64,000 bases of DNA from Deltaproteobacteria bacterium (lineage in GTDB: Bacteria > Desulfobacterota > Desulfobulbia > Desulfobulbales > SURF-16). The notes beneath the pieces were generated by a model. It made no database searches. It had not been told where the DNA came from and was given only the letters and a program-made list of their open reading frames with translations. This document shows positions 1 to 10,501 of the stretch, in pieces (position 1 is the stretch's first letter; each line of letters starts with the position of its first letter). The position numbers and the translations under genes were made by a program. Where the stretch lies: assembly GCA_016219175.1 (NCBI GenBank), contig JACRCD010000093.1, positions 51,184 through 115,183 of the forward strand. The letters run 5' to 3'.

Positions 1-187
1 ATGCCGGGCTGTAGATACCCTGCCCGAAAGCATCTGCCTGGCGTGAGCTGGGGGCTTTACCCGCCAGTTCCTTGCGGACCACATCCGTGTTGAAATAGGG
101 AAAGGAAAACTCTTCGGCAAAGGCCTGGGCCAGGCTGCTCTTGCCGCTGGCAATCAGCCCCATGAAGACAAAGAGACTAGCCGGCAT
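1..187 (-). CDS. P-loop kinase-like ATP-binding protein, partial (C-terminus outside window)
   Basis: The first 62 codons are visible and the rest lies beyond the window edge. A Walker A motif GLIASGKSS follows directly after the start, as in the AAA_33/zeta-toxin-like kinases of COG0645. The ATG at 185-187 overlaps the end of the upstream phosphotransferase gene by 11 nt. In many bacteria these two domains form one protein (bifunctional aminoglycoside phosphotransferase/ATP-binding protein); here a TAG at 177-179 separates them and the second domain restarts in another frame. Substrate is unknown. The start could be the internal Met at residue 9, but the overlapping ATG fits translational coupling better. 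Confidence 0.75.
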   Translation of the reverse strand, partial: MPASLFVFMGLIASGKSSLAQAFAEEFSFPYFNTDVVRKELAGKAPSSRQADAFGQGIYSPA

Positions 188-1184
188 AGCGCTCGGCCAG
201 CAGAAAATACTTTTCCGCCTGGGCCATGGCTTTGCGCCGCGCCGCCTCGTCCACCTCCGGGGCATGGGCGGTAAACAGGCCGATTTTGCCGCGCACGTAA
301 GCCCGGTAGCACTTATAAAAATTCAACATGGCAGGCAACCCGGCATCATTGCTTGCCTCGGTAAAGCGTCTGATAAAAAAATCACCAAGCGAACCCAGAC
401 CATGGAAATCAAGATCCATGGCCAGAAAGGCCACATCGCTGGCCACATCGCAATAACGGAAGCGCTCGTTAAACTCAATGCAGTCAAAGATGTGCACCGT
501 ACCGTCCAGACAGATATTGGCTGAATAGAGATCGCCGTGACAGTCCCTTACCCTGCCGTCCAGACAGCGCTCCAGAAAAAGGGAGTCATTGGTCAGAAAG
601 GCCCGGGCATAGCTGCCGATGGCATCATACTGACGCTGGGAGAGAGCACCCTTGCCGACAAAATCCCTGGTCTGGTCAAAATTCTCCAGCACATTGACGC
701 TTACCGCCTGGGGTGTGCCGAATTTCGCCAGCTCAGCCCCACCGGCCGCCTTTTCATAAAAAGGGACCAGGGTTGCCACGATGTCCGCGAGGTGGGATTC
801 AACAAGCTCTCCCCTCTCAATCACCCGGCCCATCATCCTTTCCCGGTCCATCATCTTCATCCTGACCCCATACTCAACAACTTCGCCAGCGCCGTTGAAA
901 CGGAATCCCGCCCCATCCCGGCAGAGGGCGAAGACATCGAGATAGATATCCGGACAGAGACGGCGGTTTAAGACAAGCTCCTGTCCGCAATAATGACGTC
1001 TCTTTTCCAGGGTGGTGAAATCGAGAAAACCGAAATTGACCGGTTTTTTGAACTTGTAAACAAAATCGCCGGCCAGCAGCACATAGGAGATATGGGTCTG
1101 GACAAGCTCGACCCTGTCCACCGCATGATCAAAGTGGCCAGGGTCGAGAAAATAGGTAATAAATTCAGGAAGGTTCGTCGACAT
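177..1184 (-). CDS. Aminoglycoside phosphotransferase-family kinase (COG2187-like)
   Basis: This 335-residue protein has the fold signatures of the APH/choline-kinase family: a catalytic HGDLYSANI segment near residue 215 and a metal-binding DCIEFN segment about 17 residues later. The N-terminal half carries HAVDRVELVQTHISYVLLAG followed by a Lys-rich strand (YKFKKPVNFGF) expected for ATP binding. COG2187 proteins usually carry a second P-loop kinase domain at the C-terminus; here that domain is a separate overlapping gene. The gene lies 12 nt after ahcY on the same strand, so it probably shares the metK-ahcY transcript. No evidence ties it to antibiotic resistance; its physiological substrate is unknown. 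Confidence 0.8.
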   Translation of the reverse strand: MSTNLPEFITYFLDPGHFDHAVDRVELVQTHISYVLLAGDFVYKFKKPVNFGFLDFTTLEKRRHYCGQELVLNRRLCPDIYLDVFALCRDGAGFRFNGAGEVVEYGVRMKMMDRERMMGRVIERGELVESHLADIVATLVPFYEKAAGGAELAKFGTPQAVSVNVLENFDQTRDFVGKGALSQRQYDAIGSYARAFLTNDSLFLERCLDGRVRDCHGDLYSANICLDGTVHIFDCIEFNERFRYCDVASDVAFLAMDLDFHGLGSLGDFFIRRFTEASNDAGLPAMLNFYKCYRAYVRGKIGLFTAHAPEVDEAARRKAMAQAEKYFLLAERYAG

Positions 1185-1196
1185 CAGCCAGTCACC

Positions 1197-2492
1197 TTAG
1201 TAACGGTAATAATCAGGCTTATAGGGGCCGTCCGCCGGCACGCCGATATAAGCGGCCTGCTCTTTGGTCAAGGTGGTGAGGTGGGCGCCGATTTTTTGCA
1301 GATGCAGACGGGCCACCTTCTCATCCAGGTGTTTGGGCAGGAAATACACCTTGTTTTCCATCTTATCGCTGTGTTTCCACAGTTCAATCTGGGCCATGAC
1401 CTGATTGGTGAAGGAGTTGCTCATGACAAAACTGGGGTGGCCGGTGGCGCAGCCCAGATTAACCAGCCGCCCTTCGGCCAGCACGATAATCCTCTTGCCG
1501 TCCGGAAAGATGACATGATCCACCTGGGGTTTGATGTTCTCCCAGGTCAGCTGGCGGATGGAGGCAATATCGATCTCGCTGTCAAAATGTCCGATATTGC
1601 AGACAATGGCCTGATCCTTCATGACATCCATATGGGCGCGGCTGATAACCCGCACGTTGCCTGTTGCCGTGACAAATATCTCGCCGGCCGGGGCCGCCTC
1701 TTCCATGGTCACGACCCGGTACCCTTCCATGGAGGCCTGCAGGGCGCAGATGGGGTCGATCTCGGTGATAAGCACCGTGGCGCCCATGGCGCGCAAGGCC
1801 TGGGCGCAACCCTTGCCCACATCGCCGTAACCGCAGACAACCGCGGTTTTCCCGGCAATCATCACATCCGTGGCCCTCTTGATGCCGTCAATCAATGACT
1901 CGCGGCAGCCGTACAGGTTATCAAATTTCGACTTGGTCACGGAATCATTGACATTAAAGGCCGGGGCAAGAAGCCTGCCGTCCCGCATCATTTCATTGAG
2001 CCTGTGCACGCCGGTGGTGGTCTCCTCGCTGATGCCCTTCACAACCTTCATCAACTCGGGATACTTCTCATGCATGACCTGGGTGAGATCACCGCCATCG
2101 TCAAGAATCATATTGGGCCGCCAGTTATCCGGGCCAAAAATGGTCTGGTCAATACACCACCAGAACTCCTCCTCGGATTCACCCTTCCAGGCAAAGACCG
2201 GGATACCGGCGGCCGCCATGGCCGAGGCGGCATGATCCTGAGTGGAGAAGATGTTGCAGGATGACCAACGCACCTCGGCGCCCAAATCAACCAGAGTTTC
2301 CATCAGCACGGCGGTCTGGATGGTCATGTGCAGACAACCGGCGATCCTGGCGCCTTTCAGGGGTTTCCTGCCGGCGTATTCTTCCCGCACGGCCATCAGT
2401 CCCGGCATTTCCGTTTCAGCGATGGCAACCTCTTTGCGGCCCCAATCAGCCAGACCGATATCCGCCACTTTATAATCACTAAATCCGTTCAT
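1197..2492 (-). CDS. ahcY: Adenosylhomocysteinase
   Basis: Hydrolyses S-adenosylhomocysteine reversibly to adenosine and homocysteine, removing the inhibitory product of methyl transfer. The 431-residue length matches the family. Visible marks are HMTIQTA near residue 55, the NAD-binding GYGDVGKG at 221-228, and the C-terminal KPDYYRY signature whose lysine reaches the partner subunit's cofactor. The ATG shares one base with the metK stop codon (TAATG), so the two genes are translationally coupled and place SAM synthesis and SAH recycling in one operon. I saw no SAH-riboswitch-like structure upstream of metK. Confidence 0.97.
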   Translation of the reverse strand: MNGFSDYKVADIGLADWGRKEVAIAETEMPGLMAVREEYAGRKPLKGARIAGCLHMTIQTAVLMETLVDLGAEVRWSSCNIFSTQDHAASAMAAAGIPVFAWKGESEEEFWWCIDQTIFGPDNWRPNMILDDGGDLTQVMHEKYPELMKVVKGISEETTTGVHRLNEMMRDGRLLAPAFNVNDSVTKSKFDNLYGCRESLIDGIKRATDVMIAGKTAVVCGYGDVGKGCAQALRAMGATVLITEIDPICALQASMEGYRVVTMEEAAPAGEIFVTATGNVRVISRAHMDVMKDQAIVCNIGHFDSEIDIASIRQLTWENIKPQVDHVIFPDGKRIIVLAEGRLVNLGCATGHPSFVMSNSFTNQVMAQIELWKHSDKMENKVYFLPKHLDEKVARLHLQKIGAHLTTLTKEQAAYIGVPADGPYKPDYYRY

Positions 2493-3667
2493 TATTTATT
2501 CCCTTTTATGCCGGCGGCATCACGCAGGATGTCCGCCTTGTCGGTTTTTTCCCAGGTAAACTCGGCCCGTTCCCTGCCGAAATGACCATAGGCCGCGGTC
2601 TTCTTATAGATTGGCCTGAGCAGGTCAAGATGCTGGATAATTGCCTTGGGCCGCAGATCAAAATGGGCCAGGACCAGTTCCCTGATCTTCTCATTGCTGA
2701 TCTTTCCCGTGCCAAAGGTATTGATGTTAATGGACACCGGTCTGGAGATACCAATGGCATAGGCCACCTGAACCTCAACCTCGGTGGCCAGACCCGAGGC
2801 CACAATATTTTTGGCCACATAGCGTCCCATGTATGACGAAGAACGGTCAACCTTGGAAGGATCCTTGCCGGAGAAAGCACCACCGCCATGGGAACCCATG
2901 CCGCCGTAGGTATCCACGATAATTTTGCGACCGGTAACCCCGCAGTCGCCGACCGGACCGCCAATGACAAAACGGCCGGTGGGGTTGATAAAAAATTTGG
3001 TGTTGGCGTCGATCATTTCAGCAGGCAGCACCGGCTTGATGATCTCCTCCATCACCCCCTCCTTCAGATCCCCGTAATCAACAATCGGATCATGCTGGGT
3101 GGAGAGGACAACGGCTTCGATTCTCTTGGGTGCGTTGTTCTCGTATTCTATGGTCACTTGACTTTTGCCGTCAGGACGCAGCCAGGGAAGACGTCCGCTT
3201 TTACGCACCTCGGCCTGCCGCTTCATCAGCCGGTGGGCATAGGTAATAGGCATGGGCATGAGCACGCTGGTCTCGGAACAGGCATAGCCGAACATGAGCC
3301 CCTGGTCACCGGCGCCCTGTTCGAGATCAAGTCCCGATCCCTCATTGACGCCAACGGCGATATCGGGGGACTGCTTGTCAATACTGGTCAATACCGCGCA
3401 GGACTGAGAATCAAAGCCCATTTCCGAAGAGTTATAACCAATCTCCTTGATCGTATCGCGAACGATTTGCGGCATATCAACCCAGGCCGTGGTGGTAATC
3501 TCGCCGGCGATAATGACCATGCCGGTAGTGACCATGGTTTCACAGGCAACCCTGGCATGCTTGTCTTTCTCAAGTATGCCGTCAAGAACCGCATCGGAGA
3601 TCTGATCGGCGACCTTGTCAGGATGCCCTTCGGAAACTGACTCAGAAGTAAAAAGATAATTTGACAT
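2492..3667 (-). CDS. metK: S-adenosylmethionine synthetase
   Basis: Makes S-adenosylmethionine from methionine and ATP. The 391-residue protein shows the N-terminal [16 protein letters not shown] segment, [12 protein letters not shown] near residue 117, and the Gly-rich phosphate loop [16 protein letters not shown] near residue 260, all diagnostic of MetK. The start is preceded by AGGGGAGAAAC, a good ribosome binding site. It is the first gene of the metK-ahcY pair, and a sigma70-like promoter (TTGCCA-17-TAGTTT) lies 60-90 nt upstream. Between that promoter and tRNA-Glu lies a copy of the dispersed 163-bp element. Confidence 0.97.
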   Translation of the reverse strand: MSNYLFTSESVSEGHPDKVADQISDAVLDGILEKDKHARVACETMVTTGMVIIAGEITTTAWVDMPQIVRDTIKEIGYNSSEMGFDSQSCAVLTSIDKQSPDIAVGVNEGSGLDLEQGAGDQGLMFGYACSETSVLMPMPITYAHRLMKRQAEVRKSGRLPWLRPDGKSQVTIEYENNAPKRIEAVVLSTQHDPIVDYGDLKEGVMEEIIKPVLPAEMIDANTKFFINPTGRFVIGGPVGDCGVTGRKIIVDTYGGMGSHGGGAFSGKDPSKVDRSSSYMGRYVAKNIVASGLATEVEVQVAYAIGISRPVSININTFGTGKISNEKIRELVLAHFDLRPKAIIQHLDLLRPIYKKTAAYGHFGRERAEFTWEKTDKADILRDAAGIKGNK

Positions 3668-3727
3668 GTTTCTCCCCTAAAAAAAATCAGCAGAATAATG
3701 ATGAAAATCGACTGAAAACAATTTGAT

Positions 3728-3756
3728 AAACTAACCCGTTCCGCGTGGCTTGGCAA
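3728..3756 (-). promoter_or_regulatory. Putative sigma70 promoter of metK-ahcY
   Basis: TTGCCA (3756-3751) and TAGTTT (3733-3728) are separated by 17 bp. The predicted transcript would have a leader of about 55 nt, too short and unstructured for the known SAM or SAH riboswitches. The match is by eye only. Confidence 0.4.
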
Positions 3757-3797
3757 GTTTTTTCACAGGTATACCCGCACCACCGCCAATGACGCCC

Positions 3798-3960
3798 TTT
3801 AATGCCGGCGTCACTACAACTCTACTGCGTTGTAGCGCATTCTTGTTCGTTCGGCATACCACATGTATAGCCTCGCTCTCAAAAATACACTACGCCTTGT
3901 ATATCGAATTTTGTTACTTAGCCATCCGGGCTTTGTCGCCGACTTTTTACGAGTTCATCA
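3798..3960 (+). repeat. Dispersed 163-bp palindrome-ended element, copy A
   Basis: From about 3822 this copy is nearly identical to the copies at 25395 and 63861, including the internal block GGCATACCACATGTATAGCC and the right end TTTTTACGAGTTCATCA. Its left 24 bp have diverged and no longer read TGATGGCGTCGTAAAAA. Total length is the same as copy B. It sits in the gene-free stretch between the metK promoter and the tRNA-Glu terminator and contains no gene. Confidence 0.85.
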
Positions 3961-4027
3961 ACATGGTATGGAAGGACAGGAAGCATGAAGAGGGGGGGGA
4001 ACAACGAGGAGATATACTCATAAAAAC

Positions 4028-4063
4028 AAAAAAAAAGGAGCTGCCGGTTATGGCAAGCTCCTT
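4028..4063 (-). terminator. Intrinsic terminator after tRNA-Glu
   Basis: On the minus strand an 11-bp stem (AAGGAGCTTGCC paired with GGCAGCTCCTT, one bulged base) closes a six-base loop and is followed by a run of T. It starts a few bases after the CCA end of the tRNA. Confidence 0.9.
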
Positions 4064-4074
4064 GAATTATCAAC

Positions 4075-4149
4075 TGGTGACCCCAAGGGGAATCGAACCC
4101 CTGTTTTCGGCGTGAGAGGCCAACGTCCTGACCGCTAGACGATGGGGCC
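4075..4149 (-). tRNA. tRNA-Glu (anticodon CTC)
   Basis: The minus strand folds as a standard cloverleaf: 7-bp acceptor stem GGCCCCA/TGGGGTC, the anticodon stem TTGGC/GCCGA closing the loop CTCTCAC with CTC at 34-36, a GGTTCGATTCC T-arm, and an encoded CCA at 4077-4075. It has its own promoter upstream and a terminator downstream, so it is a monocistronic gene. Confidence 0.95.
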
Positions 4150-4166
4150 ATATATTGCTGGCGTTC

Positions 4167-4195
4167 TAACTAAACAAAAATACCCGTCCTGTCAA
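4167..4195 (-). promoter_or_regulatory. Sigma70 promoter of tRNA-Glu
   Basis: A consensus TTGACA (4195-4190) and TAGTTA (4172-4167) are 17 bp apart, and the mature tRNA begins 18 bp after the -10 box. This spacing suits a stable RNA gene. Confidence 0.7.
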
Positions 4196-4223
4196 GATTT
4201 TTATCACGCTGCCCGGATAGAAT

Positions 4224-4796
4224 TCAACCGGTAATCCGCCTGCCGAATTCTTCCGCCTCCCTTATTTTTTCTTCAGCCTTCTCCATCTCGCCACGCTTGT
4301 CAACCCCCTTGACCAGAAACGCCCCGCCGTAGGAAACACCCAGTGCGTCGTAGAAATATTTTGCCGTCAGCACTGCGCCATCAAAAATTTTTTCCCCCTT
4401 GGTCGCGGCAACGGAGACAAAAAAACCTAATCTGTCAGGATCTTCACACCATTGCCCTTTTTTCTTCAGAAGATTTTTTTTGCTCCACAGGGCTTGAGCC
4501 CGATCAACAAAGGCCTTGGCATGGGCCGTCACCCCGTAGAAATAAATAGGCGAGGCCAGGATAATCCGGCGCGCCCGGCCGATTTTTTCATACAACTCCC
4601 CCATATCGTCCTTAAGCACGCAGATACCGGTCTTGTCGCAGCCCCCGCAGCTGAGACAGGGGGAGATCGTTAAATCAGCCAAACGGATAATTTCAATCTC
4701 TCCGCCGGCCAACTCCACCCCCTTGGCAACCGCGGAGAGCAGCGTCTCCGTATTGCCGCCACGCCTGGGAGAGCCATTAAAAGCCAAAACTTTCAT
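4224..4796 (-). CDS. Flavodoxin-fold NAD(P)H-dependent oxidoreductase, iron-sulfur flavoprotein type
   Basis: The N-terminal segment KVLAFNGSPRRGGNTETLL is the FMN phosphate-binding loop of the NADPH-dependent FMN reductase/flavodoxin-like family. A cysteine cluster at about residues 47-58 (C-x2-C-x2-C-x4-C) resembles the compact [4Fe-4S] motif of archaeal and clostridial iron-sulfur flavoproteins. The segment ASPIYFYGVTAHAKAFVDR is typical of the subfamily. Length is 190 residues. It overlaps the malQ stop by 4 nt (ATGA), so it is translated after malQ, although no functional link is obvious. Electron donor and acceptor are unknown. Confidence 0.85.
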   Translation of the reverse strand: MKVLAFNGSPRRGGNTETLLSAVAKGVELAGGEIEIIRLADLTISPCLSCGGCDKTGICVLKDDMGELYEKIGRARRIILASPIYFYGVTAHAKAFVDRAQALWSKKNLLKKKGQWCEDPDRLGFFVSVAATKGEKIFDGAVLTAKYFYDALGVSYGGAFLVKGVDKRGEMEKAEEKIREAEEFGRRITG

Positions 4797-6334
4797 GACA
4801 CCACTCCTTTTTTAGCGGCGGGTCTCTTGCCTCGCGCGTAAAACAAAGTTTCTTCCCGCAAATAATGAACAACTTCGGCAGACAGAAAACGAGAAGCACA
4901 GCGCCACTGCCAGTTTCCTTCCAGAACACTGGGGCGGTTCATCCGGCAGTCAGAACCGAATCCCAGCACGTCCTGCAATGGAATGATGGCCAGTTTCGCC
5001 ACCGAAGAAAAGGCCATCCGCACAAAATCCCTGTGGATGACCGTACCGTCACTGTTGGCGTAGCGCCGGGCCCTGTCCTTGCTTGACTGGGGAACCTCGG
5101 AGGCAAGGTACCAGCCCAGCGTCGTATCATTATCATGCGTACCGGTATAGACAACGCAGTTCGTTGTCTGGAAATTATGAGGAAGATAACTGTTCGACGC
5201 ATCGAAATCAAAGGCAAACTGCAAAATTTTCATACCGGGAAAACCAAACGAATCCCGCAATTCTTCAACATCAGGGGTAATAACTCCCAGATCTTCGGCA
5301 ATAATGGAGATTTTATCCGTAACATCCTTCATCTTCTCAAAAAAATGAATGCCCGGACCTTTGATCCACTGGCCGTTCACCGCGGTTTTTTCACCAGCCG
5401 GAATCTGCCAGTACGAGGCAAATCCCCGGAAATGATCTATGCGGACGACATCAACCATTTTGCCGATCTGCAGGAAACGTTGCCGCCACCATTCGTAAAG
5501 AGCCTTGTTCGGCTTCGCCCCGGTTTCCCAGAGATACAGCGGATTGCCCCAGCGTTGGCCGGTTTCACTGAAATAATCGGGAGGAACACCGGCCACATGC
5601 CTGGGCGTGAGTGTTTTCCGGTCGAGATCGAAACATGACTGATTCGCCCAGACATCGGCGCTATCCAGGCCGACATAAATCGGAATATCCCCAACAAGCT
5701 TGATCCCTCTTTTTTGCGCAGCCTGCCTCATCCTGCGCCATTGCTCAAAAAAAACAAATTGCACGAACTTGTGATATCTTAGCCGACCACCCAGCTCTTC
5801 CGCGGCCCGCACCAGACTTTTTCTCTCATAACGCGCCAAACCGGCAGGCCATTCATACCAGGGTTTAAAGCCGAAATTTTCTCTCAGGCCCATGAACAGG
5901 GCAAAGTCGTCAAGCCAGGAGGCATGCTGACTGCAAAAATGCGTAAAATCATCATGAAAAAAATTACCAGCCTCAAATCGCGCAAAACTCTTGGCCAGCA
6001 GCCTGTCCTTAAATTCTTTCACCGCTCCGTAATCAACAGCGTATTCAGAGAAATGCGGCTTGCCGAAAAGGTCATCCTTCTCCAGAAAACCTTTTTCAAA
6101 AAGAAGATCAGGACTGATGAAAAGCGGGCTGCCGGCAAAGGCCGAAAGACTCATGTAAGGAGAGTTGCCGAACACCCCGTCTCCCATGCCCGTGGGCAGA
6201 AACTGCCAAAAGGACTGTTCCGTCTGTCCCAGGAAATCAAGAAAGGAACAGGCGGAATCAAGATCCCCGATTCCGTAAGGACCGGGAAGGGAGGAAAGAT
6301 GAACGAGAACTCCACTGGATCGATGCTGGAACAT
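4793..6334 (-). CDS. malQ: 4-alpha-glucanotransferase (amylomaltase, GH77)
   Basis: Transfers alpha-1,4-glucan segments between maltooligosaccharides in glycogen or maltodextrin metabolism. The about 513-residue protein contains the GH77 motifs in order: VVRIDHFRGF carrying the nucleophile Asp, IAEDLGVITPDV with the acid/base Glu, and YTGTHDNDT with the transition-state Asp. The opening RSSGVLVHLSSLPGPYGIGDL is the bacterial MalQ signature. I use the ATG at 6334; an in-frame GTG lies three codons upstream. No maltose transport or glycogen genes are nearby, so it is probably part of dispersed storage metabolism. Confidence 0.95.
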   Translation of the reverse strand: MFQHRSSGVLVHLSSLPGPYGIGDLDSACSFLDFLGQTEQSFWQFLPTGMGDGVFGNSPYMSLSAFAGSPLFISPDLLFEKGFLEKDDLFGKPHFSEYAVDYGAVKEFKDRLLAKSFARFEAGNFFHDDFTHFCSQHASWLDDFALFMGLRENFGFKPWYEWPAGLARYERKSLVRAAEELGGRLRYHKFVQFVFFEQWRRMRQAAQKRGIKLVGDIPIYVGLDSADVWANQSCFDLDRKTLTPRHVAGVPPDYFSETGQRWGNPLYLWETGAKPNKALYEWWRQRFLQIGKMVDVVRIDHFRGFASYWQIPAGEKTAVNGQWIKGPGIHFFEKMKDVTDKISIIAEDLGVITPDVEELRDSFGFPGMKILQFAFDFDASNSYLPHNFQTTNCVVYTGTHDNDTTLGWYLASEVPQSSKDRARRYANSDGTVIHRDFVRMAFSSVAKLAIIPLQDVLGFGSDCRMNRPSVLEGNWQWRCASRFLSAEVVHYLREETLFYARGKRPAAKKGVVS

Positions 6335-6492
6335 TTTTCTCACTTGTTTTAGATTCTTTTTTTGCTAAAATTTAAATTCATGATTAATTTTTCGCTCTGA
6401 CTGACAAACCCGGAAGGAAGCGCGGCAGCTGGAAAATAAATTATGGAATACCTTCACTCCAATGTCAAGACAACGATTTCTGCTTTTTTTTA

Positions 6493-6521
6493 TTGCACAG
6501 AAAACAAATCCATTCTAAAAT
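6493..6521 (+). promoter_or_regulatory. Sigma70 promoter of the rpoD-type gene
   Basis: TTGCAC (6493-6498) and TAAAAT (6516-6521) are exactly 17 bp apart, in the 295-bp AT-rich divergent region between malQ and the sigma factor gene. The predicted start near 6528 leaves a leader of about 100 nt before the GTG start. Confidence 0.6.
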
Positions 6522-6629
6522 AGGGAGTTTCGCGTTTAGAAAGCCAACGTATTTTATTTGCACCACAACTCTTCATATCCAACAACTGCCCATCTGGGAA
6601 CATCTACACGAGCAGGGAGACACCAATCA

Positions 6630-7952
<1,323 letters not shown>

Positions 7953-7963
7953 AGGCAATCCGC

Positions 7964-10501
7964 ATGCTGTTGTGCAGGCGACCACCCCACCCTCTTGTTC
8001 TGGCGGTGCTGGCCTTTACCGGCGGAATAGCCTGCGCCGCAGGCTATCAGCCCTCTTCCCCTTTTCTGTTTTTTCTGCTTCTGCTACTTTGCGCCCTTTC
8101 CCTTTTTTTCTGCTGGCTGCGGGATAGCCCCTGGCAACTGCCCTTGCTTCTTGTCTTCTGGTGTGCCTGCGGTCTGCTGCATGGCTCCGCCCGCCTCCAT
8201 CCTCCCGGCGAAAGTTTCAGCCTGTATCGTCTTTTTGCAACGGACCGGGAGGTAACACTGGCAGGCACCCTGCTCCAGGCCCCTGCCGTTTTCTCCGACA
8301 AGACATCCCTGCTGGTGCAGGCCGAGGCTTATCTGGCTCCCGAATTCAGCGCGGCACTGCCCCCTGAAAATGCAGCAATCTCCGGGGATCTTTATGCTGC
8401 GGCATTCAAGCCGGCCCAGGGGAAAATCGAACTGAGCCTGAAGGGTCCTCCTCCCGAAAACCTCTCCCCTGGACAAAAGCTGCTGGTCAGGGCCTATGTG
8501 TCAAGACCCAAACCCCTTTCAACCCCGGGCGCTTTTGATTATCAGCAATTTCTCGCCCAGCAATCTATCTGGGTTACCGGCTGGATCAGTTCTCCCGCCC
8601 ATATCGCCCCATTGCCCCGGAGTGAAGAGCAGCCCCCATGGCGGAAATTGCGTTTTCTTCCCGAACAGCTTCGTTTTCAGATCAACACCTTCATCACTTC
8701 GTCCCTCTCCCCCAGACAAAGCAGTCTGTACAAGGCGATTCTCACCGGGGACAGGGCATCACTTTCGCCGGAAACCCTGGAAAATTTCAAGGCAACGGGA
8801 GCGATGGACCTGCTGTCCATCTCCGGGCTGCACATGGGTCTGATCGCCATCGGTCTCGGCCTGGTTATCAATTTCCTTCTCAAACGCTCGGCCTGGCTTT
8901 TAATCCACACCCCGGCCTGGAAAATCGCCGTGGTTCTCATCATGCCCATTCTCTGCGGCTATGCCTTTATCGCGGGTCTGCAAACGCCGGTAGTCCGCGC
9001 CCTCATCATGACCTCGGTTTTTCTGTTGGCCGTGCTGTTTGACCGCCAGTGGCATATCCCGACCAATATTGCCATAGCCGCCTTTATTCTTCTTCTCATC
9101 AACCCCGCCTCTCTTTTTACCGTTTCTTTTCAGCTCTCCTTTGCGGCGATTATTTCCCTGGCAGCCATCATGCCCCTGCTGGCCCCCCTTCTCCAGAAAA
9201 GCGACGATAACGACGACGAGGGAAAAAACCGCAGCCACTCACTGATCCGCAAGATCAGTCTGATAGTAAAAGGAGGACTTATTGTTTCCCTGGCCGCCCT
9301 GGCAGGGATACTGCCTCTTCTGCTCTTTTATTTCAATCGCTTCTCTCTCCTCTTTCCCGTCTCCACCCTTCTCATCGAGCCTCTTCTCTGTTTCTGGGCC
9401 CTGCCGGTCGGCCTCATCAGCATCCCTTTTCTCTTTTTTGCCCCCGAAGTTGCCCGCTTTCTTCTGCCCATGGGAGGAGCCGGACTGGAAGCCGCCGACA
9501 ACATCTGCGCCTGGTTTGCCGGGCTGCCTTTCCATTCACTCTGGCTGCCAACCCCTTTTCCCCTGGAAATCATCTGCTACTACGCGCTTCTTTTCAGTCT
9601 GCTGAACGTTAAAAAAATTCATGCGGCCAGATACACGGCAGGTCTGAGTATCACTATCCTGCTTGTCACTCCGGCATACTCTTTATACAGACAGTCGCAT
9701 GAACAGGCAGACACCGTATCCATTCTGGATGTCGGTCAGGGCAATGCCGTGGTCATTGAGCTCGCAGGCGGATATACAGCTTTGTTAGACGGAGGCGGGC
9801 CATATTCGCCGCGCTATAACGTCGGAGAAAGGGTCATTGCCCCATTTTTATGGGGCAAAAGAATCAGACGGCTGGACGCGGTGATCATCAGCCATCCCGA
9901 TGCGGATCATTGCAACGGGCTTGCCTTTATCATCAAAAGGTTCCGGCCCGGGACCGTGTGGATTAACGGGGATGATGGGGCAAATGAAAATTACGCCGCG
10001 CTTCTCGATATAGCCAGGGGGCAAGATACGACAATCCGCGTGCCGCATAAAGACGAAAGCCTGTTCCAAAACAGCCGTTCGCACCTGTTTAACCTCGCCG
10101 GGCTCCATGAGGATGACAACACGGCCACGGGAAACGACAAAAGCCTGATGATTAAACTGACAAGCCAGGGAAATAATTTCCTTTTCACCGGAGATATCAG
10201 CGAATATGCCGAGAAAAAACTGGTGACGGAGAAAAATCCCCTGCATGCCGAGGTGCTGCTCCTTGCTCACCACGGCAGCAGCTCATCAACAAGCGCGTCT
10301 TTTCTTGCCCGGGTTTCCCCGGCCCATGCCGTGATTTCAGCGGGCAGCAGCAAAAAAAAAATCTTTCCCGCTCCCGAGGTCATGAAACGGTGCGCCGAAG
10401 CCGGCTGCCTCATTTATAATACCGCCCGGGACGGCGCCATCACCTTCAAGGTGAAAAACGGCAAGCTGCTTGCCAGTCGAATGATCGTTACACATCCGTA
10501 A
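7964..10501 (+). CDS. comEC: DNA internalization-related competence protein ComEC/Rec2
   Basis: Forms the inner-membrane channel for single-stranded DNA during natural transformation. The 845-residue protein starts with hydrophobic helices and a DUF4131 segment, followed by the multi-spanning competence domain (from about residue 255, with the ISGLHMGLIAIGLG segment), and ends with a metallo-beta-lactamase-like domain from about residue 580. The last domain has VSILDVGQGNAVVIE, SHPDADHCNGL and LLAHHGSSSSTS, so its metal-site motifs are present. It starts 11 nt after the sigma factor gene. Its last 14 nt overlap the convergent pilT end. A PilT-type ATPase next door fits a type IV pilus-assisted DNA uptake role, by inference. 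Confidence 0.95.
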   Translation: MLLCRRPPHPLVLAVLAFTGGIACAAGYQPSSPFLFFLLLLLCALSLFFCWLRDSPWQLPLLLVFWCACGLLHGSARLHPPGESFSLYRLFATDREVTLAGTLLQAPAVFSDKTSLLVQAEAYLAPEFSAALPPENAAISGDLYAAAFKPAQGKIELSLKGPPPENLSPGQKLLVRAYVSRPKPLSTPGAFDYQQFLAQQSIWVTGWISSPAHIAPLPRSEEQPPWRKLRFLPEQLRFQINTFITSSLSPRQSSLYKAILTGDRASLSPETLENFKATGAMDLLSISGLHMGLIAIGLGLVINFLLKRSAWLLIHTPAWKIAVVLIMPILCGYAFIAGLQTPVVRALIMTSVFLLAVLFDRQWHIPTNIAIAAFILLLINPASLFTVSFQLSFAAIISLAAIMPLLAPLLQKSDDNDDEGKNRSHSLIRKISLIVKGGLIVSLAALAGILPLLLFYFNRFSLLFPVSTLLIEPLLCFWALPVGLISIPFLFFAPEVARFLLPMGGAGLEAADNICAWFAGLPFHSLWLPTPFPLEIICYYALLFSLLNVKKIHAARYTAGLSITILLVTPAYSLYRQSHEQADTVSILDVGQGNAVVIELAGGYTALLDGGGPYSPRYNVGERVIAPFLWGKRIRRLDAVIISHPDADHCNGLAFIIKRFRPGTVWINGDDGANENYAALLDIARGQDTTIRVPHKDESLFQNSRSHLFNLAGLHEDDNTATGNDKSLMIKLTSQGNNFLFTGDISEYAEKKLVTEKNPLHAEVLLLAHHGSSSSTSASFLARVSPAHAVISAGSSKKKIFPAPEVMKRCAEAGCLIYNTARDGAITFKVKNGKLLASRMIVTHP

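Noticed and set aside
993..1898. A 301-codon open frame on the plus strand opposite ahcY
   Set aside because: It is antisense to a clear ahcY gene, has no recognisable domain and arises from the strong codon bias of ahcY.
3668..3760. Possible SAM or SAH riboswitch before metK-ahcY
   Set aside because: The predicted leader is short and AT-rich, with none of the conserved cores or pseudoknot arms I know.
3750..4151. Open frames over the repeat and tRNA-Glu region on both strands
   Set aside because: They run through the dispersed element, a terminator and a tRNA, so they are not genes.
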